Shown piece by piece: positions 1-11,105 of a stretch of DNA of 64,000 bases (position 1 is its first letter; the number at the start of each line of letters is the position of its first letter). The stretch is from positions 25,727,454 to 25,791,453 of the forward strand of contig CM060124.1 in NCBI GenBank assembly GCA_030522415.1. The letters run 5' to 3'. Both the position numbers and the translations under genes were made by a program. Source of the DNA: Channallabes apus (taxonomy: Eukaryota; Chordata; Actinopteri; Siluriformes; Clariidae). The notes beneath the pieces were generated by a model. It was given only the letters and a program-made list of their open reading frames with translations, did no database searches and was not told where the DNA came from.

Positions 1-924
1 AGTGATTGAAGGTTGGAGGAGTGATTGTTTGAAGTGTAAGTGAATCCAGTCCAAGCTGATGAGGAGATGAGCCTGTTGTAGGGCTCTAAAGCAATTTTCT
101 GTGAATACTGAGTCCTTAAACAAAGGGCCATAACCTTTAACTCTTCATCTCTTGAAACTACATGTAGATAAGTTTACGAAAAATATGCTTTCCATATCCT
201 CTGCACCCCTGCAAACTCCACTGCAAAGCTGAAGAATATCCTTTCAATGGTGTTCTGATGGCTATCATGGCAAAAATGTTCATATATTTAGATATAACTT
301 ATATACGTACCTGTCATTGACAGATATAGAGTTTGTAGAAATAGTTAAACTATTAAAGTTAAAAAATAAGCTGATCAGCTTTGGTGTAATCAGTGATATT
401 ATTACTTCAGGTTAAAGGTCACATACATGTCTGACTTTTTTATGTACTGTATGGAAGACAAAGAATTAAATTGTAAGGTTGTAAGGTTGAGTATCTTACG
501 CCTTGTTTACAGCAAGTTGTACTTCTTTCATCATCAGCCAAAAACACTCCCTGTTTAAAGTAGATTATTAAATCCAGCAGATAATGATTTATAACATTAC
601 ATTTACTTAACATTTTGATTTGAGCACATAACAATTTGCTCACAGTTTGGACATTTTACATACCCTCAAATCGGAATGCTGCAGATACAGTATGTTCTAT
701 GCTCTAACTACCCGTGTTTTATCTCACATTGATGCTTCACATGTCTGGTTTTTAGGTGTTTGATTCTCATGGTTTCAGACCATGTAAGACTATTATTTTT
801 ATTGGCTCTACTGAGTGTTCTACTCAACATTTTCATTGAATTTATGGTGCAGATAAAAGCCAGATGCCAAAGGACTGGCAGATTTTCATTCAATTCAGTC
901 CAGCCTGGACAGACATATAAACAT
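1..924. other. unique AT-rich DNA, no feature seen
   Basis: No recognisable coding, RNA or mobile-element signal. Short open frames here lack codon structure or familiar motifs. Confidence 0.5.
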
Positions 925-951
925 ACAGACAGACAGACAGACAGACAGACA
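925..951. repeat. (ACAG)n microsatellite
   Basis: About six perfect copies of the tetranucleotide ACAG, read directly from the sequence. Confidence 0.9.
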
Positions 952-1182
952 TAAAGACAGAACATTTTCTTGGACTGGTTTCGGGTCCACTGATGTATGA
1001 AATGTAAAAATATTATTAAAAGAGTGAGTTTTGACCAATGTACAGACAAAACCTTTCTTTTATTTATATAGATGAACATGAAGGTGAACTAAAGATGGAA
1101 CTGATTAGTCATATAACTAAAGATAGGAAACAAGAAAATGCTATGTATAAGTATCTGAGTTAGCTTTAACAAGGGCCAAACT

Positions 1183-1515
1183 GTGTTCACTAGACAACTA
1201 AGTAATATGGCAGGTGTTATGGGGAGTCCATTAGGGAGGATAATGTTCTGCCAGGATACCTTGAATGCTGCTATTAATGTGGATGTTACTTTGACACGTA
1301 ACACCTACCCAAACATTGTTGCAGGACAAGTACTCCCCTTCATGAATATGTTATCTGTTGATGCCAGTGGCCTCTTTCAGCAGAATGCCCTGCCACAATA
1401 CTGTTTGAAGAATTTGACAAAGAGTTCAAGTTGCTGACAAAGCACTTCTCCAGATATTTTGGGGAGTTCATGGCTCGATGGGTCACAGCTATTTTGCTGG
1501 CACAATTAGCGCTGT
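1183..1515 (+). pseudogene. Tc1-like transposase fragment
   Basis: The frame beginning near 1183 reads as the middle of a Tc1/mariner transposase. Segments such as DTLNAAINVDVTLTRNTY and LPFMNMLSVDASGLFQQNAL resemble the catalytic-domain stretch of this family that leads to the FQQDNAPxH motif around the second catalytic aspartate. The aspartate is absent here (FQQNALPQ) and the frame breaks soon after 1437, although DNA resembling the next part of the gene continues to about 1515. No terminal inverted repeats were found. This is a dead fragment that cannot encode an active enzyme. The family call comes from remembered motifs, not a search. Confidence 0.65.
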
Positions 1516-2004
1516 TAAACTAAATAATAAAGATGAATAAAATGAATTTAATAAAGATGAATAAAACTAAAAGAAAATAGGATGTTAACAACAAATCTGT
1601 CCTTGAACTTTATTTTTGTGTCCAGGTGGAATTTTTAAAGCATTTACAAATATTTATACTCTTTTTTATAATTTTTTTCCTCTTCTGTATAATCTAACAG
1701 AAAGCCACTTTTGTCCATTAGCAGTTTGTTTCTGAGTTAACAGCCTCTTCAGCCTAACATTAACAAGTCAATTTTTTCATTTTATAGCAGCGCTAACTCT
1801 ACACAGGATCGCTTTCGGACATCCTCTCTCTGATTGGATTTGTCAAATCTCAGAGTGATGATGGGAAATAATTAATGTTAAGTGGCAAATCCTCTCGCCA
1901 AGGTCAGATTGAGCTAACATGAAAGAACAGCGCTAATGGCTAATTGAATATGAGTGTATAAGCAGTTAAAGTTTTGTCTGGCACCCGGTTTTGAGGACGC
2001 AGAG
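1516..2004. other. non-coding stretch, possible conserved element
   Basis: No gene. The part from about 1740 to 1975 is less AT-simple than its surroundings. It carries several TAAT/ATTA words and 'gctaatggctaattga'-like sequence, a texture often seen in vertebrate conserved non-coding elements. Conservation itself cannot be judged here. Confidence 0.25.
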
Positions 2005-2058
2005 AGTGTGTGTGTTTGTCGTGAGTGTATGTGGTGTGTGTGCGTGCGTGCGTGCGTC

Positions 2059-2089
<31 letters not shown>
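2005..2089. repeat. (GT)n/(GTGC)n microsatellite
   Basis: Imperfect GT array with a short run of GTGC units in the middle. Confidence 0.9.
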
Positions 2090-2635
2090 AACGAGATGCT
2101 GAAGATATACTGTAGATGTGACATACGAAACTGGACGTACATCAGCTACTTTGACGGGACACCAATTTAAAACTTTTTTTTCTGTCTTTTTATTTATTAT
2201 TAAACTGAGGCTGATACATTTTTAATCTTTCAGAACAGAATTTAGGACAGAGCTCAGTGTAAGTGAGAACATTTACTGCTCAAACCACAAAAAAATTCCC
2301 AATCGTTAAGGTTACACTGAGAGGGTTGGGGGCCAAAGCATAAATTTTTATAGACATCAACAGAAAAACAGTAGGCTGTTTGATATTGTATTTATGAATG
2401 TTAACATGATACTGAATCATTTTGAACCCTTCATGATACTTTTAAAGAGGCTGTGGGAGAAATGTTCCATCCTTTTGACTGTGACAGTGCTTTGAGTCAT
2501 TATTAATGGATTTAGGACAGAACTTAATGTGTGGAAGGCAGCAGCGTGTTGTGCTCCCGATTACATTTCAACAAGTATGTAATCTCAGACTGCATAGCAT
2601 TCATAGCATATATATAGTTTATAAACTATAAATAT

Positions 2636-3013
2636 TCATTAATTCATTCATTCATTTTGTATACCGCTTAATCCTGTGTTCAGGGTCGTGGGGACCTGGA
2701 GCCTATCCCAGGAGACTTCGGGCACTACGCGGGGTACACCCTGACAGGGTGCCAATCCATCGCAGGGCACACACATACACACACTCACACACCCAATCAC
2801 ACACTACGGGCAATTTGGGAACGCCAATTAGCCTAACCTGCATATCTTTGGACTGTGGGAGGAAACCGGAGTACCCGGAAGAAACCCACCAAGCACGGGG
2901 AGAACATGCAAACGCCATGCACACAGAGACGGGAATCGAGCCTGGCCGGGGAATCGAACCCAGACCCTGGAGGTGCAAGGCGACAGTGCTAACCATTACA
3001 CCACCGCGCCGCC
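2636..3013 (-). mobile_element. tRNA-derived SINE, DANA/Mermaid type, full length
   Basis: On the minus strand it has a tRNA-like head with Pol III A box (TGGTGTAATGGTTAGC) and B box (GGGTTCGATTCC), then the conserved body containing 'gtgggaggaaaccgga' (as read on plus), a CA-rich segment and a (GAAT)n tail. It is flanked by a 12-bp target duplication AACTATAAATAT at 2624-2635 and 3014-3025, so the copy is complete and fairly young. SINEs encode no protein and depend on a LINE for mobility. The DANA/Mermaid name rests on memory of zebrafish and catfish repeats. Confidence 0.88.
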
Positions 3014-3105
3014 AACTATAAATATGAATACATATAGTATAATAATATTTCCTAAGACCTATAAAAATTAGTTGCACAAATTATAAAAATAGAGGCTTTT
3101 ACTTG

Positions 3106-3665
3106 GTTTTCTTGGTTGGGGCTCCTTTAGCATGACTTATTGCACAATGCAGCATAGCATGGGGACGATCAGCCTGTGGGACTAATGAGGTGTTATGGAA
3201 GACCAGGTTACTTAAATAGAAGCCTTCAGCTCTTCTATATTGTTGGGTCAGGTGTCTCTAATCTTCCACTTGACAATAAACAATAGATTCTCTACAAAGT
3301 TTGGGTCAGGCAAGTTGGCTGGCCAATCAAGCACAGTATCATATCATGGTCAGCATGTCAGTTAGTAGTAGTTTTGCACAATGGGCAGGTGCTAAGTCCT
3401 GCTGGAAAAGTTAATCACCATCTCTATAAAGCTTGTCAGCAGACAGAAGCAGAAAGTGCTCTAAGATCTCTTGGTAGGTGGCTATGTTTCCTTTGGACTT
3501 GATAAACTACAGAGGACCAACATCATCAGATGACATGGAATTTTACCAAACAATGTAAACATTACAGAGGACTTTAAGGAGCCTGATCTCTTACCTCTAA
3601 ATTCTTTCCCCTGACTCTACAACATTGATTTCCAAACAAAATATGTAAAATTTACTTTCCACTGA
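3106..3665 (-). pseudogene. Tc1-like transposase, 3' half, broken
   Basis: Read on the minus strand, short in-frame pieces match the Tc1 transposase C-terminal half: VLDWPANLPDPNFV around 3300-3340 (family motif WPANSPDLNPIENLW) and HAKGAPTK near 3110-3130 (family C-terminus AKGGPTKY). The pieces are interrupted by stops and shifts. The body around 3400-3660 also resembles the segment coding for the middle of the catalytic domain. The transposase would have cut and pasted its own element at TA sites; this copy cannot. No terminal repeats were identified. Confidence 0.7.
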
Positions 3666-5054
3666 AAGGAGAACTTTTCCACATGATTGTAGTGAAGTAG
3701 AATATGATATACAGATGGTAGTCATGGGGTATTCTGATTTTACCGCCACGCCTCGCGGTGGCAGCATTTGGGTTTGTGCGTTTGCTGGATTCTACCACTG
3801 AGTGGCACTATATAACTATAGACTGACGCCTCGGGCATCAGTTAATTCTCTCAAGGATTAATGGGACCTCCTTTAGAGCTGCACATCGTAGCGGATAAAA
3901 TCAAGTGAAACATTGTAGTTAAACAAATTCATAATCACAGTATTAAAATTACAGTACAAATGTAGAATTTAAATTAAATCTTATTAGGATCGAATTTAAA
4001 CAAAGTAAACGTTAACACAGTGAGCCTTTAGATTTTATCATGTCTAATTAGAAAAGCTATGCATGTATGTTTTTTGTCATCTTACATTTTGTGTTCTTTA
4101 AATATGTAGTAGATTTATTAACTGAAATAAACAAAAATAAATGACGTGCTACTGCGTCAGCAGATATCGATGTGTTTTGCGTTATTATAAGAATTAAATG
4201 CAGTAGGCTGTTATGATCATCATAATGTTCCTTAATAAATAATGAAAACATTTTAACAAATTAAATTTTTACATCCCAGCACCCCCGTTGCACTCTACCA
4301 CCGCCGGCAAAAATCTTATAAAATACAAGTGAAACATTAAACGAATTTACCATCACAGTACTAAAATTACAGTACAAATTTAGAACTTAAATTAAATATA
4401 CAATGAAAAAACATGCTTTGAATTTACTTGCTTTTAATGTGTACATCGGTTCCACATGATCAAAATGTGGCAAATTACACAAATTTTGCCTGCTAAACCA
4501 AAGTATTTCATTGTGTGAAAGAATCATGTTGACTTACATAATCTTTATCATTTACTATACAGTAATAGCAATTGATTGTGCAATTGTAATGTAATTTAAT
4601 TATGTCTATGATACTCCATTATCATTGAAAAGTCTAACAATTTCTTAGTGCGTACATTATTCAAATGCTTAATGTAATTTAAATTTTAAAAAATTCTGTG
4701 AAGGAAGGAAGCATAAAACAAATGGGAAACAACTGAGATTTTTATTTTATATTTTAATAAAAACCCTGTTTTACACCAGCAGCAGCTTACAAATGAGGTC
4801 TCAATTTGAAAAGATGTACAAAACATAAAACACCACAAATAAGTATTAATCATAGAAAAAAAATTAACCACCAATAGAAACGTTTTGTACTTTAACTGTA
4901 CGTTATGACTTTTAAATATACAGTAACCGTTAGATAGGGTTGGTCAGGAAACTCTTGAAGTCAGATGCAGACAGGACACTTTTCAGTCACAAACTGCTGT
5001 GAAAAAATACAGAGATAGATATTCAATTAAAATTCATGATACTTAATTTAGCAA
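3666..5054. other. AT-rich stretch with local direct repeats
   Basis: No gene. A segment at about 3893-3985 ('aagtgaaacatt' through 'ttaaattaaat') recurs diverged at about 4327-4400. A second segment at about 3988-4046 ('gttaacacagtgagccttta') recurs at 6965-7021. The rest is low-complexity AT-rich DNA. Confidence 0.5.
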
Positions 5055-5229
5055 ATGAACAATATTTATACTTTGTTCCTCTCGCTTCCCACTGCGCAAT
5101 GTGATGTCGTAGCGATGTCTTTTCCATGTCATTTTGGACGTCCAATTTCCGTCCATAGATGGGGTTGTTTTGTAACGCCGGGCGACGTCTTTATTCCGAT
5201 GTCTAATGTTAACTCCACCAAAGCGGCTG

Positions 5230-5593
5230 ACGGCACTTGCGCAGCGTCACCATTGGGCTCCGCCCCGCGACCTTCAACTCGCCGCTCCGCTTTGATCGCG
5301 CTTGCTCGCTATCGTGGAGATACGAGTTGGATTGATTACTTCCCAATGCAAATGGCTGGAAGAACTTTACTCACCACAGCGAGCACGGGAAAAGAACCGC
5401 AATCACTCGAGAACCAAACCCAATTCAGCTTTAGCATGAACCGAACACATTCAACAAATCTCTCACACACACATACTCAATACACCTAAACTTGGCCGAA
5501 GCCATTAACCCAAACACATTTCCTCATCACGGTGACCACAGCAACCCACCGCAAAGCATGATGGTCGTCAGCCGCTGCCCCGCCCACGCCACA
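5230..5593 (-). mobile_element. decayed gypsy LTR plus 5' gag remnant
   Basis: The stretch 5370-5593 matches the LTR found at 54938-55185 and 56703-56952 in order: 'caatgcaaatggctgg', 'cttggccgaagcca', 'cgcaaagcatga' and a final 'cccgcccacgccaca'. To its left, about 5235-5310 resembles the 5' gag region of that element at 56490-56560 ('ctcgccgctccgcttt'). The order gag then 5' LTR on the minus strand is that of one old copy whose primer-site region has been lost. No partner LTR is nearby. It is non-coding today. Confidence 0.6.
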
Positions 5594-5680
5594 ATATGTT
5601 TCTTTTTTACATTTTCCTGTTTCCCTTTAACATTTTTAATTTTATTTAAAGGTTATTTGTGTTTTTATTTTATATTGTAT

Positions 5681-5682
<2 letters not shown>

Positions 5683-5726
<44 letters not shown>
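5683..5726. repeat. (AT)n microsatellite
   Basis: Uninterrupted AT dinucleotides, about 22 copies. Confidence 0.95.
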
Positions 5727-5729
<3 letters not shown>

Positions 5730-5744
5730 TTTGGTCAGAATTAG

Positions 5745-6460
5745 GTCAAATGTTGAACGTCAAAATGACGTCCAAGTTTGGTCATGGTTGGACGTCCAAA
5801 TAGTGGATCTAGTTTGGACGTCAAAATGTCGTCCAAAAAAAAATAAGATAGATTATGTCGTCAAAATGACGTCCAAGTTGGGTCATGGTTGGACGTCCAA
5901 ATAGTGGACCTAGCGTCCAAAAAAAAAAAGATAGATTACAGTAGGCCAGGCTCGATTCCCGTCTCTGTGTGCATGGAGTTTGCATGTTCTCCCCGTGCTT
6001 GGTGGGTTTCCTCCGGGTACTCCGGTTTCCTCCCACAGTCCAAAGATATGCAGGTTAGGCTAATTGGCATTCCTAAATTGCCCATAGTGTGTGATTGGGT
6101 GTGTGAGTGTGTGTATGTGTGTGTGCCCTGCGATGGATTGGCACCCTGTCCAGGGTGTACCCCGCCTAGTGCCCGAAGTCTCCTGGGATAGGCTCCAGGT
6201 CCCCCGCAACCCTGAACACAGGATTAAGCGGTATAGAAGATGAATTAACTATTTGGACGTCAAAATGACGTCCAAGTTGGGTCATGGTTGGACGTCCAAA
6301 TAGTCGACCTAGTTTGGACGTCCAACCATGGCCCAACTTGGACGTCATTTTGACGTCCAAATAGTGGACCTAGTTTGGACGTCGAATAGACGTCCAGAAT
6401 TGGTCATGGACCGACGGACCCAATATAGACATAATCTGCACGTCTGTCTGACGTCCAATG
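5745..6460. repeat. GACGTC-rich direct/inverted repeat array
   Basis: Many copies of TTGGACGTC or GACGTCCAA in both orientations, with a longer unit 'gacgtccaaatagtgga' and spacer 'gggtcatggttgg'. The spacer appears once in reverse order ('ccaaccatggcccaa' near 6325), so part of the array is palindromic. A 5'-truncated SINE sits in the middle. A related GGACGTCC word occurs upstream at about 5135. It may be the interior or subterminal region of a DNA transposon, but no ends were assigned. Confidence 0.75.
5941..6246 (+). mobile_element. DANA/Mermaid-type SINE, lacking tRNA head
   Basis: Starts within the 'ggccaggctcgattcccg' segment, so the Pol III promoter head is missing, and runs through the conserved body to 'agcggtatagaagatgaatt'. 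5' truncation is normal for LINE-mobilised copies. It interrupts the GACGTC array. Confidence 0.85.
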
Positions 6461-7699
6461 TTTAGTGGGTTCACAACTCATGAGAACAGACCGAAACCAG
6501 AACCGAACCGCAGATTAAGCACGCGCATATAACCGTCGGTATTTTAAGCGTGATTAAAAATACAAGAAATAGCTTTAACTAAAATAACGTGACTAAACAT
6601 CGCTAAACAGCAGGTGACATTTATGTTCAGTATTTCGTTTCTATTTAGAAAAATGGGAATGAATCCCTCTTACCTTTTCCACACGACCGCCAAACGCTTG
6701 CCTTCTCAACAAACTGTTCTCTTCTCGCGATATTTCCGGTTTTGCTATTTCCGGTTTTCATAGTGACACGATATCTTTGGTTTCTCTCAACATGATTGAA
6801 TCTAGTACATGTTAAGTTGTTGAATTTCATGTAAATACAACATAATTTATTCATGTTAATCTTGGAAACATGAAATTATTATGTACAAAACACATATTAC
6901 ATTTTAGTACATGTAACAGGTAGCCAAATAATTTTTTTTCAGTGTAGGCATTTCTTAGTTCCATCGAGTTTAAGCAAAGTAAATGTTAACACAGTGAGCC
7001 TTTATATTTTATCATGTGTAACACTCGTGTAGCCAGAATACTCTGGCTGTGTGTATCAGAAAAGGTGGGAGAGTCACAGGTTCTGTCAGATTAATGGGCA
7101 AAAACGATATAATAAACCTATATAAGCTACATAGCCTTTATGAGACTTTACTTTTATTTAAGCGCACGCACAATGACGAGAAAACCTTATGATGTTGTAA
7201 AATAATGAAAGGCAACAGGGATACAGTGCTATTCTGTATCGGTTTCTGTGAACTTGAGCACGTCAGAAAAAGAACCGAAACTCCATGTATACTCACCTCA
7301 CAGACGTGAAAAATATATACTTACAAAAAACAAAATGTCTGCTTTTATATAAACTAACGGGGAAAAAATCAGCTTATGTAATTCGTATAAAACGTGGATT
7401 ACTACAGCGCATCCACTCACAGCCGAAACCAAAGACATCATCTTATCAATGAATTATTAAAATGGCCAGTCAGTTTCCCTGCTGTTTTCCCCGACGCATT
7501 CATAATCATTAGTCTACTTCTGCCGGTGTGGTGTTTCTTATCCCCACCCCAGTTAAAACGGCGTATTCAGAGGCTCACCCGCGAGAGGTTGTGCACGCGC
7601 GGTCCACTACACAGCAAAAATATGTTAGTATATTATGACTGAAATAAAGCATCTCACATCGGCGTGTGTTTCGCACAGCGCCTCAAAGATTTAACACAT
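6461..7699. other. unique DNA, no gene seen
   Basis: Contains the second copy (6965-7021) of the 'gttaacacagtgagccttta' segment from 3988-4046. Nothing else recognised. Confidence 0.45.
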
Positions 7700-7711
7700 A
7701 CATTTGAAATC

Positions 7712-7951
7712 GCACTGGTGGCTCAGTGGTAGGTGTTTCGCCTGCCATGCGGACGGCCCGGGTTCGATTCCAGCCAGTGCCCACACCCCAGCCACTGGAT
7801 ACAGTGCCGGTCCCTAGCCCGGATAAAATGGGAGGGTTGCGTCAGGAAGGGCATGCGGCGAAAAAACCTGTGCCAAGTTGTAGTGCGGACTGGATATTCC
7901 GCTGTGGCGACCCCTTGCCGGGAGCAGCCGAAAGACCTACTACTACTACTA
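7712..7951 (+). mobile_element. tRNA-Gly(GCC)-headed SINE with 12-bp TSD
   Basis: The first 69 nt (7712-7780) fold as a near-complete tRNA-Gly. The acceptor arms GCACTGG and CCAGTGC are perfectly complementary, the A box is TGGCTCAGTGGTA, the anticodon-loop region keeps GCC, and the B box is GGGTTCGATTCC. A body and a tail 'ccgaaagacctactactac' follow. The 12-bp duplication ACATTTGAAATC flanks it at 7700-7711 and 7951-7962. The 3' end closely resembles the 3' end of the LINE at 11936. It is a SINE rather than a tRNA gene because it has a tail, a target duplication and a second fragment at 41887. Confidence 0.88.
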
Positions 7952-7963
7952 CATTTGAAATCT

Positions 7964-9736
7964 CTTATAAATCTTTCATATCGGCATGCACGTTCATCTG
8001 ACTTTAGATCAAAACTCGGCAAAGTGAAAGAGTGCACACGCACACCGCGGGTTCATGCAAACATTTTACATTCACTAAAAGGCTTATTCACAACCACAAT
8101 TCGGCCATTCACAAACATGCATTGTGCTATGTTGTTTGTACACACTTTTACTTTTCCCCTTCTAATCTCCCCTTTGATCAAAATGCTCCCGATATGAGCC
8201 GACACGAACAGCTTTGTTTCAGTATTCATCTATGATAAAGAGAAGCGACATATACTTGCTGATTAAACACTGCATTTTTTTTAAGTGTAAACACGTGATG
8301 TGAGCAGCTTTAATTATTAATAATTAAATAATTATGCAATGCTGGACATAAACAGCTAAAATCAAGATGATTATTATTCTTTAGATTATTATTATCATGT
8401 TCTTTCGCTGTTTGGGTTCAGCATTAAACGATTATTTGAAACTGAAGCGCTTCGTGTAGATTCATGCCAATAGTCATTTTATCATACAAAGATTATTACA
8501 TTATTACAAAATTTACATTTTTACCATTAAAAGAAAAAAGTTTTTACAAGCCCTTGAGCTGTTGTTTGTGCTGTTTTCTTTAATTATAACAATACGTAGA
8601 CAGATAGAAACAGAGAGTCTGTCTAAACAAAATTAATTGCAGTCGTTTTGCAAAAGGTCATTTCACAAATTACTTTGAATTGCGACTGATTTATTTTGGC
8701 TGTTGCCGTTTGGCCGCGACAGAGTGCACGGAAGTCATAGACATTCCCCTTGAGTAACCACTGTATATGGTGTGAATACTAAGTTACTTAAATTTTTAAT
8801 AATATAATTTACTTAAAAAGAAATATTCTAATATCATAAATAATACATCTAGAATATATAATAGTTTTTTTTTTTATTAAATTACAATAGAAAATTAACT
8901 TTTTATCTTTTTAAGATGCATATATGACATACGATATTTATATCGCTTATGAGAATCTACAAGTGGTTTATTTCCTTCCTTCACACCACATAGGTAAATC
9001 TCCTTTAAACACACACACACACACACATACACAGAGGAAACAGATGGAGCATGCTGACAATAGCTCTGTGATCGAACAGCTGTGTTCCTGTGTACACAAG
9101 CGAGTAATGAATAATCAGGGCCTCGTCTCCAACCGGCTCCCATTAATACCGAAGTGTTCTAATTAGTCCTCCAAACTGCTTGTCTCTCTCTAGTCAACAA
9201 AATCTCACCTGAGTTTTACTTTTCCAGGCCTTCAGTGGGATAGAGTGTGGAGTTTTATTGGAATGTTAGAATATTCACTGTTACAGTAATTGTAATATTC
9301 AGTATTACATACTGTAGTGTTCTATAAAATAGTTCATTTAGAAGCATGTACACTTTTTAATTATATATATTTTTTAACACAAAAACTTAGAACAATTAAT
9401 GGCCAAAAACGCTTGGGAATTTTTTTTTTTATAAAAAACAATAGTGTAAATGACAAGTGTGAAATAGAGTCGAGGATATGTATTTATTTTGTCTTGTCAA
9501 ATACAGCATTTATTTTGTTCATATCAGAGGTTCATTTATTTTAAAACGATGTATGATGATCTCAGGTTTAATTCACTGTTTGAGGATTTAAGGTGGCAAG
9601 AAGCATACAAACACCATGTCAACTCTCTCCTTAAACAGTCCAAATGTTTGGAAAATTTCAGACATTGATGTAATGATTTTAAAATATTTACCAACTGTCA
9701 CAATTAGGAGTTTATGTGGCTACAGTGTAATTGTAC
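7964..9736. other. unique DNA; possible conserved block near 9035-9240
   Basis: No gene recognised. A short CA repeat lies near 9010-9030. The 9035-9240 stretch is more complex than its AT-rich surroundings and carries 'tctaattagtcct' and 'cattaat' homeodomain-like words. This is only a candidate regulatory block. Confidence 0.3.
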
Positions 9737-10476
9737 GGTGGCCCTGAACTGCAAAACAAATTAACAAAACTGAAAACAAAAAAAAACTAAACTGAAAACA
9801 AAATATCAAAACCCAAAACAAAATAACAAAACCCAAAACTATTTAGTTTTTTTTGTTTTTGTTATTTTTGTTTTTGGATTTGTTAAGTTGGTTTTTGGAA
9901 TTGTTAATTTGTTTTCGGTCCGTGTATATTTTGGTATTTGAAATTATTGTTTAAAAAAGAAAACAAAAAAATAAAAATACACGCTTATTTGACTTGTAAT
10001 TAAAATAAAACAATAATGGAAAATGAAAACTGTTATAATGCAAGAAAACAAAAACCAGAAACGAATCATTATTTAATTAGTAAGAAGCCGGAAGTTGTTA
10101 GAGTGAGGTGTGCATCACCCGGCACCTCACCTGCAGCTAACGCCAGTCCTGCCGGTATTCCGGGAAATTCAGTTTCCCATGACGTCACTCGCTACCTAAC
10201 GCTGAGAAGGCGAACGAGGATTTTAATGGTTATTCTCTCGTTTTAAAGTGTTTTTACGATCTTTGTGAATTAAACAAATAACCTATGCAAAACAATCGAG
10301 TGTCTTTTCGCTTTTTTTTTTGTATATTTGAAGATAATTCAGGCATTTTAAGCCGCTGCAAAAGGCTGGTTTGCTGGGCGAGTCCTGACATCGTGACTAC
10401 TTTTATTACACGTACAGTACATTAGCTGTGTGATGATAGATGTGATACTGATTGATTCTAAATATACATTAAGGTT

Positions 10477-10876
10477 CATCTTCTATTCATTCATTTTCTT
10501 CATCTTCATTTTCTATACCGCTTAATCCGGTGTTCAGGGTCGCGGGGGACCTGGAGCTTATCCCAGGAAACTTCGGGCACTAGGGGGGGTACACCCTGGA
10601 CAGGATGCCAATCCATCACAGGGCACACACACATACACACACTCATACACACACCCAATCACACACTACGGGCAATTTAGGTAACGCCAATTAGCCTAAC
10701 CTGCATATCTTTGGACTGTGGGAGGAAACCGGAGTACCCGGAGGAAACCCACCAAGCACGGGGAGAACATGCAAGCTCCATGCACACAGAGACGGGAATC
10801 GAGCCTGGCCGGGGAATCGAAGCCAGACCCTGGAGGTGCAAGGCGACAGTGCTAACCACTACACCACCGTGTCGCC
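10477..10876 (-). mobile_element. DANA/Mermaid-type SINE, full length
   Basis: Complete minus-strand copy with tRNA-like head ending in 'accaccgtgtcgcc' (plus reading) and an ATTC-rich tail. Target duplication TACATTAAGGTT (10465-10476) and TACATTGAGGTT (10877-10888) with one mismatch. It inserted into the inverted-repeat element after that element was in place. Confidence 0.88.
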
Positions 10877-11049
10877 TACATTGAGGTTATACTTTGTAAT
10901 TTATTATAGCATGTAACTCAAGGGTAGAGAGAGTGCCTACTCGTGATAACCACGATACGCTTTTTTTTTAACCCACTCAAACATCCAGTTTTATGGTGTA
11001 CATATCAAACACACAGGTACAGCGATTATAGGACACCTATATATGTCTG

Positions 11050-11057
11050 TCTATCTG

Positions 11058-11104
<47 letters not shown>
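11050..11104. repeat. (ATCT)n microsatellite
   Basis: About 13 near-perfect ATCT units. Confidence 0.95.

Positions 11105-11105
<1 letters not shown>

Noticed and set aside
5055..5489. 144-codon plus-strand frame as a gene
   Set aside because: It runs antisense through the gypsy gag/LTR remnant and ends in a CA-rich stretch.
7712..7780. Functional tRNA-Gly gene
   Set aside because: It has an attached SINE body, triplet tail and target duplication, and several stem mismatches in the anticodon and T arms.
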